A DNA stretch of 24,181 bases from Deltaproteobacteria bacterium (GTDB taxonomy: Bacteria > Desulfobacterota > Desulfuromonadia > Desulfuromonadales > Geopsychrobacteraceae): the NCBI GenBank assembly GCA_009993495.1, contig JAACTI010000134.1:1-24181 (forward strand), in the 5' to 3' direction. How positions within the stretch are numbered: position 1 is the first letter of the stretch; every line of letters starts with the position of its first letter. The translations under genes were made by a program, and so were the position numbers. Below, in pieces: positions 8,597 to 15,828 of the stretch. The notes under the pieces are model-generated. The model did no database searches and had not been told where the DNA came from. It was given only the letters and a program-made list of their open reading frames with translations.

Positions 8597-9569
8597 AGGG
8601 CAGCAAAATGGTGGAACCGGTGGTGCGGCGTGCTTCCAGATCTCGATGGGCCTGGGCGGCTTCGGCGAGGGGATATTGCTGGTTCACTTCAATGCGCACC
8701 GCGCCCGATTGCACCACGGAAAAGAGTTCTGCCGCGCCGGCGAGCAGGTCTTGACGTTTGGCGGCATAGGTCATCAGGCTTGGCCGGGTGAGGAACAAAG
8801 AGCCCTTGGCCGCGAGCAAGCCGGGATTAAAGGATTCGACCGCTCCCGAAGACTGGCCGAAGCTGACCAGCATTCCCATGGGGCTTAAACAATCGAGGGA
8901 CTTGAGAAAGGTGTCACGTCCCACCGAATCATAAACCACCGCCACCCCCTGGCCCTGGGTCAGTTCACGCACCCGGGCGACAAAATCTTCCTGCTGATAC
9001 AGAATGGGTTCATCACACCCATGGGCCCTGGCCAGCTCGGCTTTAGCGGCGCTACCGACGGTGCCGATCACTCGGGCGCCCAGATGTTTGGCCCACTGGC
9101 AGGCGATGAGTCCAACCCCCCCTGCGGCGGCATGGAAAAGGATGGTATCGCCTTTTTTGACCCTGAAGGTGCGCCGCAGCAGATATTGGGCGGTCATGCC
9201 CTGTAACATCATAGCTGCCGCCTGCTGATCACGGATATCCGCCGGCAACTTGACCAGCCGATGGGCCGGAATCAAGCGTTCAACGGCGTAGGCACCGATG
9301 GGCCCGCCGGCATAGGCGACACGATCACCGGGCTGTAGTTCGGTGACGCCCTCGCCAACCCTGATGACCTCACCGGCGGCTTCCAAGCCCGGCGTTGCGG
9401 GCAGATCAACCGGGTAGAGGCCGGTGCGATGGTAAACATCAATAAAATTGAGGCCAACAGCGGTATGGCGCAGATGAACTTCGCCAGCCGCGGGCGCGGC
9501 GAGGCTCACCTCTTCCCACTGAAGGACTTCGGGGCCGCCGGTTTGATGAAAACGAATGGCTTTCGGCAT
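8595..9569 (-). CDS. NADPH:quinone oxidoreductase, zeta-crystallin type
   Basis: A 324-residue medium-chain dehydrogenase/reductase of the QorA type, expected to reduce quinones or enones with NADPH in the cytoplasm. The N-terminal GroES-like domain contains PATPGLEAAGEV and GDRVAYAGG. The nucleotide-binding fold shows HAAAGGVG at 146-153. The zinc ligands of true alcohol dehydrogenases are absent, as expected for this subfamily. ATG 9569 has a GAGAGG ribosome site. It is first of a possible two-gene minus-strand unit with the MgtC-like gene. The exact substrate cannot be read from sequence. Confidence 0.9.
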   Translation of the reverse strand: MPKAIRFHQTGGPEVLQWEEVSLAAPAAGEVHLRHTAVGLNFIDVYHRTGLYPVDLPATPGLEAAGEVIRVGEGVTELQPGDRVAYAGGPIGAYAVERLIPAHRLVKLPADIRDQQAAAMMLQGMTAQYLLRRTFRVKKGDTILFHAAAGGVGLIACQWAKHLGARVIGTVGSAAKAELARAHGCDEPILYQQEDFVARVRELTQGQGVAVVYDSVGRDTFLKSLDCLSPMGMLVSFGQSSGAVESFNPGLLAAKGSLFLTRPSLMTYAAKRQDLLAGAAELFSVVQSGAVRIEVNQQYPLAEAAQAHRDLEARRTTGSTILLP

Positions 9570-9591
9570 AAAGACACCTCTCTTTGATGAG

Positions 9592-9610
9592 GGCCGTGCG
9601 CCTCACGGCC
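9592..9610. promoter_or_regulatory. Perfect seven-base inverted repeat upstream of qor
   Basis: GGCCGTG (9592-9598) and CACGGCC (9604-9610) flank a five-base spacer, 23 bases upstream of the qor start in the divergent qor/chemoreceptor gap. It could be an operator or a hairpin in the qor leader; on either strand no T-run follows. Confidence 0.3.
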
Positions 9611-9686
9611 GCAGGCAGGTTTAAAAAGGTGAACCCTGACGTTTTGGTCAGTATCGCGCTTTTGGCGCGGCTGAACAAGGGACAGC

Positions 9687-9715
9687 TTGCTGACTCGGGT
9701 TATTTGTGCTAGTTA
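9687..9715 (+). promoter_or_regulatory. Possible promoter for the chemoreceptor gene
   Basis: TTGCTG (9687-9692) and TAGTTA (9710-9715) are 17 bases apart, about 80 bases before the chosen start at 9795. The match is mediocre. I saw no good sigma-28 or sigma-54 site in this gap. Confidence 0.25.
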
Positions 9716-9794
9716 ATTGAAACTTTATTGTTTGCCGGGAGGGTCATTCTCGGCAAGCTCATCACGGGGGCTTTTGTTGCTAACCGGAGTGGCT

Positions 9795-11498
9795 ATGAGC
9801 CTGAATCGTATCACCGAAATCAGTTATCTGAAGAAAGTCTTTGTTTTTACCCACCTGATCGGCCTGTTCGCCGGATTCCTCTTTCCCGGGGTTGCGAGTT
9901 TTCTGATCGGCGGGCAGAGCCTGACGCTGCCGTTTTTTGTTTTGTCGCTTTTTTTTGGCTACGCCATGGCGATTTCTTCCTTTTTGTTTGTGCGCGGCAC
10001 CTTGAAAAAACAGCTGCGCCAGCAATTACAGGTTTTGCAACCTTTGACCGGTGAACTCGAAATTGGCGAAGAAACCTTGGAGAGTCTGGCTGCGACCCTG
10101 CAAAAAGGCGTGGCGCAGGTTCACAAGATTCTCGAACAGACCCTGGGGACGGCCGATCAGCTGATTCCCCATTTCCGCAGTCTGGCCCAGGCGAGCCTTT
10201 ATCTGGTTGATCGCGCTAACGACGGCCTCTCGGCCTCGCAGATCACCCGCAAAGACGTGGAAATCATGGAAAACAAGCAGTCTGACGTCGAGGTTCTGAT
10301 GCGTCAGATTTCCCACCGTTCCCAGGATGAAGCGGCGCTTTCCAACGAACTGTCGGCGTCCCTCGAAGAAATGGCCCTGGCGATCGATCACTCGACGATG
10401 AAGTTTATCGAAACGACTACGGCGGTCGAAGAGATGACAGCCAGTGTCCGCGAAGTTGCCACCCAGGCCGAAGAGATTGCCCGCTCAGTCGAAGCCACCA
10501 GTCAGAGTCTGGATACTATTGGTGATTCCTTTGAAAAGATCCGCTCGGGCACCGATCACAGCAATCAGCAAATCCAACAGGTCAAGGTCGACGCCGAAGC
10601 CGGGCTGACCATGATGCAGCAATCCCTCAAAGAAACCGAACAGGTGGTCACCAACAGCGCCATGGCGACCTCAGCCATGGGACGCCTGGCTCAACAAGCC
10701 CAACAGGTGAGTAAAATCATCGGCGTGATTCAAGATCTGGTCAGTGATACCGAACTGCTGGCGTTTAACGCTGCAATTATCGCCGCCAAGGCGGGCGACG
10801 AAGGCAAGGGGTTCGCGGTGGTCGCGGAGGAAATTAAAGATCTGGCCGACCGCACGACCACCAGTGCCCAGGATATTCAGCTCATCACTCAGGCGATTCG
10901 CTCAGATACCAGCGAAGCGCTGCAAGCGGTTGAGGCCACTGCCGAGCGCATTGTTCGCGGGCGAGAACTGGCCTTAAATACCGACGAAGCCCTGCAGAAA
11001 ATTGTCAATTCGGTGCTGCTGGCCAGTGCTTCCGCCACGGAGATTAATCAGCTCACCACCAGCCAGGGGGCTCAGGCCCAGAATCTGCTCAAAGATGCCA
11101 GCACCAGTTTGCGCTCGGTGCGCGCGGTGGCGCGGGCCATGCGTGAACAGCGCACCGGCATCAACCGTATTCAGGATGGTGTGACTGAAATGAAATCGGC
11201 CAGCGACCAGATGGCGCGTGGCATGGAAGAGCAGGTACGTGCAACGCGTGAGCTGGATCGTGGCCTGACTGAACGCGAAGACCAGGTCGCGGCCATGAGT
11301 GAAGCCAACCATTTTCAACAGGAAGCCTCTCAGCGCCTGATTCAGCACTTTTCGACCGCCGAAGAGCGCCTGAAAAAAAATGTCGCCCGCGCTTCAGCGA
11401 TTGCGGCAGAAATTGCCGAACTCGAATCACTCACCGCCAAACTGCATGATCTGGGGCGCACCTTTAACCTGGGGCGCAGCCGCGAGAAAATATCCTGA
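9795..11498 (+). CDS. Methyl-accepting chemotaxis protein without a periplasmic sensor
   Basis: A 567-residue chemoreceptor-like signal transducer. Two membrane segments (about 14-37 and 43-66) are joined by only a few residues, so there is no room for a periplasmic ligand domain. The rest is long cytoplasmic coiled coil. The signalling hairpin near residues 320-353 reads ELLAFNAAIIAAKAGDEGKG then FAVVAEEIKDLADRT, a slightly divergent version of the usual LLALNAAIEAARAGE. No CheB/CheR docking pentapeptide is seen at the C-terminus. The frame opens at a TTG (9717), but ATG 9795 has a GGAG site five bases upstream and begins just before the first membrane segment. It may sense a membrane or cytoplasmic state, or a partner protein. 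Its link to the TRAP genes downstream is by proximity only. Confidence 0.93.
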   Translation: MSLNRITEISYLKKVFVFTHLIGLFAGFLFPGVASFLIGGQSLTLPFFVLSLFFGYAMAISSFLFVRGTLKKQLRQQLQVLQPLTGELEIGEETLESLAATLQKGVAQVHKILEQTLGTADQLIPHFRSLAQASLYLVDRANDGLSASQITRKDVEIMENKQSDVEVLMRQISHRSQDEAALSNELSASLEEMALAIDHSTMKFIETTTAVEEMTASVREVATQAEEIARSVEATSQSLDTIGDSFEKIRSGTDHSNQQIQQVKVDAEAGLTMMQQSLKETEQVVTNSAMATSAMGRLAQQAQQVSKIIGVIQDLVSDTELLAFNAAIIAAKAGDEGKGFAVVAEEIKDLADRTTTSAQDIQLITQAIRSDTSEALQAVEATAERIVRGRELALNTDEALQKIVNSVLLASASATEINQLTTSQGAQAQNLLKDASTSLRSVRAVARAMREQRTGINRIQDGVTEMKSASDQMARGMEEQVRATRELDRGLTEREDQVAAMSEANHFQQEASQRLIQHFSTAEERLKKNVARASAIAAEIAELESLTAKLHDLGRTFNLGRSREKIS

Positions 11499-11650
11499 AC
11501 GGGAAAGTAGAAAAGTCTTAACGGGCGAAAAAGGCTGTATTTTTTGTTGAAGGCATGCGGAACTGACAATCTTCTGTTTACCAAAGTGAGTGCGGGCCGA
11601 GTGCCAGGAGGCACCTGCGTTGCCACACGCCATTTTTTACGGAGGTAAAA

Positions 11651-11924
11651 ATGAAACACGTCTTCTGGTTGACCCTCTTCGGTTTTTTTCTCAACGCAAT
11701 ACCCGCCTTTGCGGCAGACCCCCTGGAACACTGGAAACCCGCTTTTGACCCGCCAACAGCAGCAGGATGAAATTGCCAAGGCGACTGCCGCTGGTGTGAC
11801 TTTTGGTTCCCTGCCCGCGACCGACCTGGCGGTGCTGAAACAACAGGCCGAACCGGTCATCGCGAAATGGAGCGACAAAATTGGCAAAGCGCATCTGAGC
11901 CGGGTGCGTGCGGCCCTCAAATAG
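11651..11924 (+). pseudogene. dctP remnant: TRAP binding-protein gene with large internal deletion
   Basis: A strong ribosome site (GGAGG) and ATG 11651 open a signal peptide and mature start: MKHVFWLTLFGFF..., AFAADPLEHWKPAFDP. This parallels the intact DctP downstream (AFAAEKKDPLAVWKPTFDP). The frame stops at 11768-11770 after 39 residues. In another frame, from about 11748 to the TAG at 11922-11924, the sequence reads RQQQQDEIAKATAAGVTF through AEPVIAKWSDKIGKAHL, matching the last 50 or so residues of the same downstream protein. The middle, about 750 bases by comparison with the intact gene, is missing, and the two ends are out of frame. The join lies at TTTGACCCGCC, where the FDP and LTR codons share TGACCC, suggesting microhomology deletion. 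The low similarity outside motifs implies an old duplication. Confidence 0.88.
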
Positions 11925-11987
11925 CGCGGAACAGGCATTTTCCCGACCAAACCGTAACTTTGCCTGTCAACAATCACAGACACTTAA

Positions 11988-12024
11988 ATCGCCACGGAGA
12001 TCATTTTCTGTGGCGATGTTTTGT
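11988..12024 (+). terminator. Rho-independent terminator after the dctP remnant
   Basis: An eight-base perfect stem ATCGCCAC (11988-11995) / GTGGCGAT (12010-12017) is followed by GTTTTGTT, with a second T-run at 12032-12037. It sits between the remnant and the promoter of the intact dctP, so it would insulate the TRAP operon from upstream transcription. Confidence 0.6.
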
Positions 12025-12041
12025 TAAGGGGTTTTTTACGC

Positions 12042-12071
12042 TTGACGAGATGCAAAATATGCGCTTATTAT
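12042..12071 (+). promoter_or_regulatory. Sigma-70 promoter for the TRAP operon
   Basis: TTGACG (12042-12047) and TATTAT (12066-12071) are separated by 18 bases, each one base from consensus. Initiation near 12078 would give a leader of roughly 88 bases before dctP. It lies just after the terminator of the upstream remnant, as expected for the start of a new transcription unit. Confidence 0.6.
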
Positions 12072-12165
12072 CACCAACTTAAGTTGCTGTTTTTATTCTA
12101 AATTAAAAGTCGCGAAATAAAAGATAACAATGTTTTGTCATTTGACCCTCGAAAGGAGTTTGCCC

Positions 12166-13197
12166 ATGAAAAAAATTCTGGTTCTGTTCCTTGCCCTCTG
12201 TCTGGTTGCCCCGGCCTTTGCCGCGGAGAAGAAAGATCCCCTGGCCGTCTGGAAACCCACATTCGATCCCAGCGGTGCCGAGTACACCTACATTCTGTCG
12301 AACATTTCCCACCCGGTGATCGAAGGGGTCGGCTTTGGCTACCGTTTGCGCGATGCGGTTTGGGAAAAATCAGGAGGACGACTTTATGTTGATTTCCGCC
12401 CGCTGGCCCAGCTCGGCGGTGAAAAAGATGTGATTGCCAAACTGAAACTGGGTGCGGTTCAGGGGATGCTCAGCTCCTCTGTCGCCGCCGCCAACGTTTC
12501 GGAAAAACTAGGGATCGTCAACCTGCCTTACGTAATTGATACCTTTGAAAAGCTTGACCAGTTCCGCGCCAACTCGGAACTGTGGGAGGAATTCGCCAAT
12601 GCGCCGCGCTCGGCCGGGCTGTTTGTGGCCGATGTTACCGGTTACGGCCCCTACGGCTGGGCCACCACCACTCCGGTGCGTAACCTGAGCGACGCCACGC
12701 AGGTTAATTTCCGCATTGCCGAAGCGCCGGTCAATGCCGATCTGTACAAGGCCTGGGCTCTCAAGTTCACCGTTATGCCCTGGCCGGATGTTCCCCAGGC
12801 GCTGCAAACCGGGGTCATCAACGGTCTCGATCATGCCGCCATTGTCTGCAATATCACCAAAAAATTCACTATCGCCAAATATTTCACTGAACTCAACTAT
12901 GCCCAGGGTCTTTTTGTCCACCTGGTCAACAAACGCTGGTTCGACAAACTGCCTGCCGACCTGCAAAAAATCCTGCGGGATGCGATTGTTGAGGAGAGCG
13001 CCAAAACCCGCGAGCTGACCAAACAGCAGCACCATACTCAGATTGCCAAAGCCAAAGAAGCCGGGGTTGAGTTTATTCAGTTGTCGGCGGCCGACAAGCA
13101 ACAACTGATTGAACAAGCGGCTCCGGTTTATGCCGCCTGGGGCAAAAAAATCGGTACAAGCTACCTGCAGAAGGTGCAGGCCACCCTTGGCAAGTAA
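12166..13197 (+). CDS. dctP: TRAP transporter periplasmic solute-binding protein
   Basis: Captures the solute in the periplasm and delivers it to the DctQM membrane complex. The protein has 343 residues. A signal peptide covers 1-20 with cleavage after AFA. The DctP fold is recognisable from GGEKDVIAKLKLGAVQG (86-100) and the later block NFRIAEAPVNADLYKAW, where R183 aligns with the arginine that usually grips a carboxylate. This is followed by MPWPDVPQALQTGVINGLD. The frame is open to 12130, but ATG 12166 has AGGAG upstream and starts the signal peptide. The ligand is unknown, and carboxylates are the family norm. A truncated paralogue lies 240 bases upstream. Confidence 0.93.
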   Translation: MKKILVLFLALCLVAPAFAAEKKDPLAVWKPTFDPSGAEYTYILSNISHPVIEGVGFGYRLRDAVWEKSGGRLYVDFRPLAQLGGEKDVIAKLKLGAVQGMLSSSVAAANVSEKLGIVNLPYVIDTFEKLDQFRANSELWEEFANAPRSAGLFVADVTGYGPYGWATTTPVRNLSDATQVNFRIAEAPVNADLYKAWALKFTVMPWPDVPQALQTGVINGLDHAAIVCNITKKFTIAKYFTELNYAQGLFVHLVNKRWFDKLPADLQKILRDAIVEESAKTRELTKQQHHTQIAKAKEAGVEFIQLSAADKQQLIEQAAPVYAAWGKKIGTSYLQKVQATLGK

Positions 13198-13215
13198 AAG
13201 CTAAAACTGTATAAT

Positions 13216-13268
13216 CGGCCCGTTTTGTCCGGGGCCGGGGAGCAAAACTCCCTGGCTCCGTTTTTTTT
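13216..13268 (+). terminator. Terminator-like hairpin between dctP and dctQ, with a competing upstream stem
   Basis: A nine-base stem (13234-13242 with 13248-13256, one G-T pair, loop CAAAA) is followed by TCCG and eight T (13261-13268), a textbook intrinsic terminator. Just upstream, CGGCCC (13216-13221) can pair with GGGCCG (13232-13237). That pairing would use part of the terminator's 5' arm, so the two structures exclude each other. The likely effect is more DctP than DctQM transcript; regulated read-through is possible but unproven. Confidence 0.7.
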
Positions 13269-13300
13269 GCCATGATGCAGACCCTCTCCAGGACAGACCA

Positions 13301-13795
13301 ATGCTGAAAAAAATCTGGGAAAGAACCGATCGCACCATTCAGGCGATCGAAGAATGGTCGCTATTTCTCGCGGTGGTAGTCGCACTGGTCGTCGCCATGG
13401 CCAATGTGCTGCTGCGCAAACTCACCAGCGACGTTAACCTCTTCTGGTCAGACGAAGTGGTGCGCAAGGTGATTTTTTTTACCACCTATATCGGCTGTGT
13501 AGCGGCAGTGCGCAGCCGGGCGCTGATTCGAATTGATGCCCTGCCGCAACTTTTTCCGGGCTTAAAAAAACCCCTGACCCTGATCAGTCACCTGGCGGTG
13601 CTGTTTTTTTGTGGCCTGATGCTGTATCTTGGCTCGCAGATGACCCTGCTGATGTATGCGGATGACTATGCCAAAACATCCTCTTTGCAAATCTCCGAAT
13701 GGCTCTTTTACGCGGTGCTGCCGCTTATGGGGCTGCTCATGTTTGTTCGCACCCTGCTGGTAATGGTGGAAGACTGGCGCGGCGGCAGGAACTGA
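13301..13795 (+). CDS. dctQ: TRAP transporter small membrane subunit
   Basis: Four-segment inner-membrane subunit that pairs with DctM in solute:sodium symport. The protein has 164 residues with hydrophobic segments near 19-37, 55-71, 91-112 and 130-150. The family signature between the first two includes LFWSDEVVRKVIFF and the basic stretch RSRALIRID. ATG 13301 has AGGA eight bases upstream. It lies 103 bases after dctP, across a terminator-like hairpin, and three bases before dctM. Identification rests on topology, motifs and position. Confidence 0.92.
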   Translation: MLKKIWERTDRTIQAIEEWSLFLAVVVALVVAMANVLLRKLTSDVNLFWSDEVVRKVIFFTTYIGCVAAVRSRALIRIDALPQLFPGLKKPLTLISHLAVLFFCGLMLYLGSQMTLLMYADDYAKTSSLQISEWLFYAVLPLMGLLMFVRTLLVMVEDWRGGRN

Positions 13796-13798
13796 CGT

Positions 13799-15085
13799 AT
13801 GGATTCAAACTATCTGCTGATTCTCGCCGTACTCCTGGGTTCCATGGCGGCCACCGTGCCGGTTTTCATGGCCCTGTTCTTCACCGGTCTGGTGGGCCTG
13901 GTCTACATTGTTAATATTGATCCGCAAATTGTCATCGAAGTCCTGTATCGCAGCATGGACAAGTTTGCTCTGATTGTGATTCTGTTCTTTGTGCTGTGTG
14001 GCAACATCATGACCACCGGCAGCATTGTCGGCAAACTGGTGAAAACCGCCAACGTGCTAGTGGGCTTTTTGCCTGGTGGTTTGGCGATTGCCGGGATTCT
14101 GGCTTGCGGTTTCTTCGGGGCCATTTCCGGATCCACCGTCGCCACCGTGGTCGCTATCGGCGGGTTTATGATTCCAGCCTTGCTGGAAAATGGCTACGAC
14201 GAAAAATTTTCTATTGGTATCATGACCACGGCGCCGATTCTGGGCGTAGTTATTCCGCCGTCCATTTCCATGATTCTTTACGCCATGGTCACCAATGATC
14301 GGCTTGAAGCCCTGTTTCTGACCGGCTTCATTCCCGGGTTGCTGATTGTGGCGGGCATGAGTTGTTACGCCTATAGCTTTTGCAAAAAACGCGACCTGCC
14401 GACGCTGCCGCGCCCAACCTTTGCCGACCTGGTGGCGACCCTGCGCGAAAGTATCTGGGCCCTTTTTCTGCCGGTTCTGATCTTCGGCGGCATCTATTCG
14501 GGTTTGTTTACCGCCAATGAAGCCGCGGTCGTTGCCTGTTTTTACGCCTTTTTTGTCGAAATTGTTATTCACAAAGACATGAAGCTGCGTGAGGTGAAAA
14601 AAGTTATCGTCTCTTCAGCGATTACCAGTGCCACTCTGCTGGTGATAGTCGCCGGGGCTTCGGTGTTTGGCGAATATCTGACCTTTGAACAGGTGCCGGG
14701 TAAAATTGCCAATGCCGTGGTCGCCAGCATCTCTTCCCCCTGGGTTTTTCTCTTCGCGGTCAATATTTTGCTGCTGATTATCGGCATGTTCATGGATATT
14801 ATTTCGGCCACCTTGATTTTAACCCCCATCTTTCTTCCCCTGCTGGCCAAGTTTGGCATCAACAGTATGCACTTCGGCTTGCTGATGACCATCAATCTGG
14901 GCATCGGCTACTGCACGCCCCCTTTGGGGGTCAGCCTCTACATCAGCGGGGCAACGGTCAACCGCGACCTGCTGTATGTCTCACGGGCGGTAGTGCCGTT
15001 TTTGCTGATTCAAATTGCTATTCTGCTGCTGCTGACCTACTGGCCGGCCCTGGTGCTGTTTCTGCCGGAATTGGTCTATGGCTGA
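13799..15085 (+). CDS. dctM: TRAP transporter large membrane subunit
   Basis: The 428-residue translocating subunit of the TRAP importer, with about 12 hydrophobic segments across its length. Characteristic DctM blocks are GFLPGGLAIAGILACGFFGA then ISGSTVATVVAIG, ILGVVIPPSISMILYA, FTANEAAVVACFYA, and near the end GYCTPPLGVSLYISG. It begins three bases after the dctQ stop, so the two are co-translated. No terminator with a T-run is evident after it. The AAATTG/CAATTT repeat right at its end is AT-only and weak. Confidence 0.95.
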   Translation: MDSNYLLILAVLLGSMAATVPVFMALFFTGLVGLVYIVNIDPQIVIEVLYRSMDKFALIVILFFVLCGNIMTTGSIVGKLVKTANVLVGFLPGGLAIAGILACGFFGAISGSTVATVVAIGGFMIPALLENGYDEKFSIGIMTTAPILGVVIPPSISMILYAMVTNDRLEALFLTGFIPGLLIVAGMSCYAYSFCKKRDLPTLPRPTFADLVATLRESIWALFLPVLIFGGIYSGLFTANEAAVVACFYAFFVEIVIHKDMKLREVKKVIVSSAITSATLLVIVAGASVFGEYLTFEQVPGKIANAVVASISSPWVFLFAVNILLLIIGMFMDIISATLILTPIFLPLLAKFGINSMHFGLLMTINLGIGYCTPPLGVSLYISGATVNRDLLYVSRAVVPFLLIQIAILLLLTYWPALVLFLPELVYG

Positions 15086-15154
15086 AAATTGCAACAATTT
15101 ACGTTAAAATAATAACAAACCGCGTTGAAAAAATAACAACCTATCCCTTATACT
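15086..15154 (+). promoter_or_regulatory. Promoter and repeats ahead of the NosL-like operon
   Basis: TTGAAA (15125-15130) and TATACT (15149-15154) are 18 bases apart and form a good sigma-70 match. AATAACAAACC (15111-15121) and AATAACAACC (15132-15141) are near-identical direct repeats with starts 21 bases apart, two helical turns, on either side of the -35 element. AAATTG/CAATTT (15086-15091 with 15095-15100) forms an inverted repeat further upstream. The repeats look like a regulator site. Confidence 0.5.
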
Positions 15155-15164
15155 GGCCCTGGAG

Positions 15165-15209
15165 TCTGTGCCGGGTTCGCGTGTCGCTCTTGTATTCCCG
15201 CGGCGCAGA
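15165..15209 (+). other. Predicted leader hairpin of the NosL-like operon
   Basis: TCTGTGCCGGG (15165-15175) can pair with CCC-gc-GGCGCAGA (15197-15209), with one G-T pair and a two-base bulge. It would fall in the 5' leader of about 110 bases that follows the predicted promoter. No T-run follows, so it is not an intrinsic terminator; it may be a stability or regulatory element, or chance. Confidence 0.3.
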
Positions 15210-15273
15210 GCCTGAGCAGTGATGTTAATTTTTATGCAAAAAACGCGTCTTGACGACAGAAAGGGGTTTCGTG

Positions 15274-15828
15274 ATGAGAAAGCTTTTGTTGGGCCTGGGG
15301 TTAGGTTTATTTTTTGTCCCCGCAGTTTTGCTGGCGGCCACCGAGGATGTGACCCAGCATCCGTCGTGCAGCTACTGCGGCATGGATCGTGGCCAGTTTT
15401 CCCACAGCCGCATGCTGATCAAATACACCGACGGCACGGAAGTCGGGACTTGCAGTCTGCGCTGCATGGCAGTGGAGCTGGCCGTGAGTCTGGGCAAAAC
15501 ACCCGCTTCCATCTGGGTCGCCGATTATAACAGCCGGGAATTGATCGCTGCCGAAAAGGCCTTTTGGGTGATTGGCGGCAAAACCAAGGGGGTGATGACC
15601 GCGCGTGGCAAGTGGGCCTTTGCAACCCGCGAGGCGGCTAAATCTTTTGTCGCTGCCCAGGGAGGCGAAATGGGTGACTTTGACGAAGCCCTTGAAGCCG
15701 CTTATAAAGATCTTTACAAAGACACCCAGCGCGCTCGCAAGATGCGTGGGGATAAAATGTCTCATAAAGACGAGCACAAAATGAAAATGGATGATGATCA
15801 CAAGAAGCACAAAATGGAGAATAAATGA
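15274..15828 (+). CDS. NosL-like periplasmic metal-binding protein with His/Met/Lys-rich tail
   Basis: A 184-residue exported protein. A signal peptide covers about 1-21 (LLLGLGLGLFFVPAVLLAA). A NosL-type CxxCGM motif follows at C32, C35 and M37, and a second cysteine pair CSLRCM at C60 and C64 is not shared by its neighbour. The C-terminal 24 residues (about 161-184) are a charged tail with four His and several Met, a plausible metal-binding tail. The frame opens at a TTG (15250), but ATG 15274 has AAAGGGG seven bases upstream and begins the signal peptide. NosL of nitrous-oxide reducers binds Cu(I), so copper is the leading ligand guess here. It overlaps the next gene as ATGA. No lipobox is seen. 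Confidence 0.8.
   Translation: MRKLLLGLGLGLFFVPAVLLAATEDVTQHPSCSYCGMDRGQFSHSRMLIKYTDGTEVGTCSLRCMAVELAVSLGKTPASIWVADYNSRELIAAEKAFWVIGGKTKGVMTARGKWAFATREAAKSFVAAQGGEMGDFDEALEAAYKDLYKDTQRARKMRGDKMSHKDEHKMKMDDDHKKHKMENK

Noticed and set aside
11499..11650. A cyclic-di-GMP riboswitch or other known leader RNA before the dctP remnant
   Set aside because: Such riboswitches are common in Geobacter relatives, but the conserved core was not seen here or in the other gaps. Only a small GTGCC/GGCAC stem is present.
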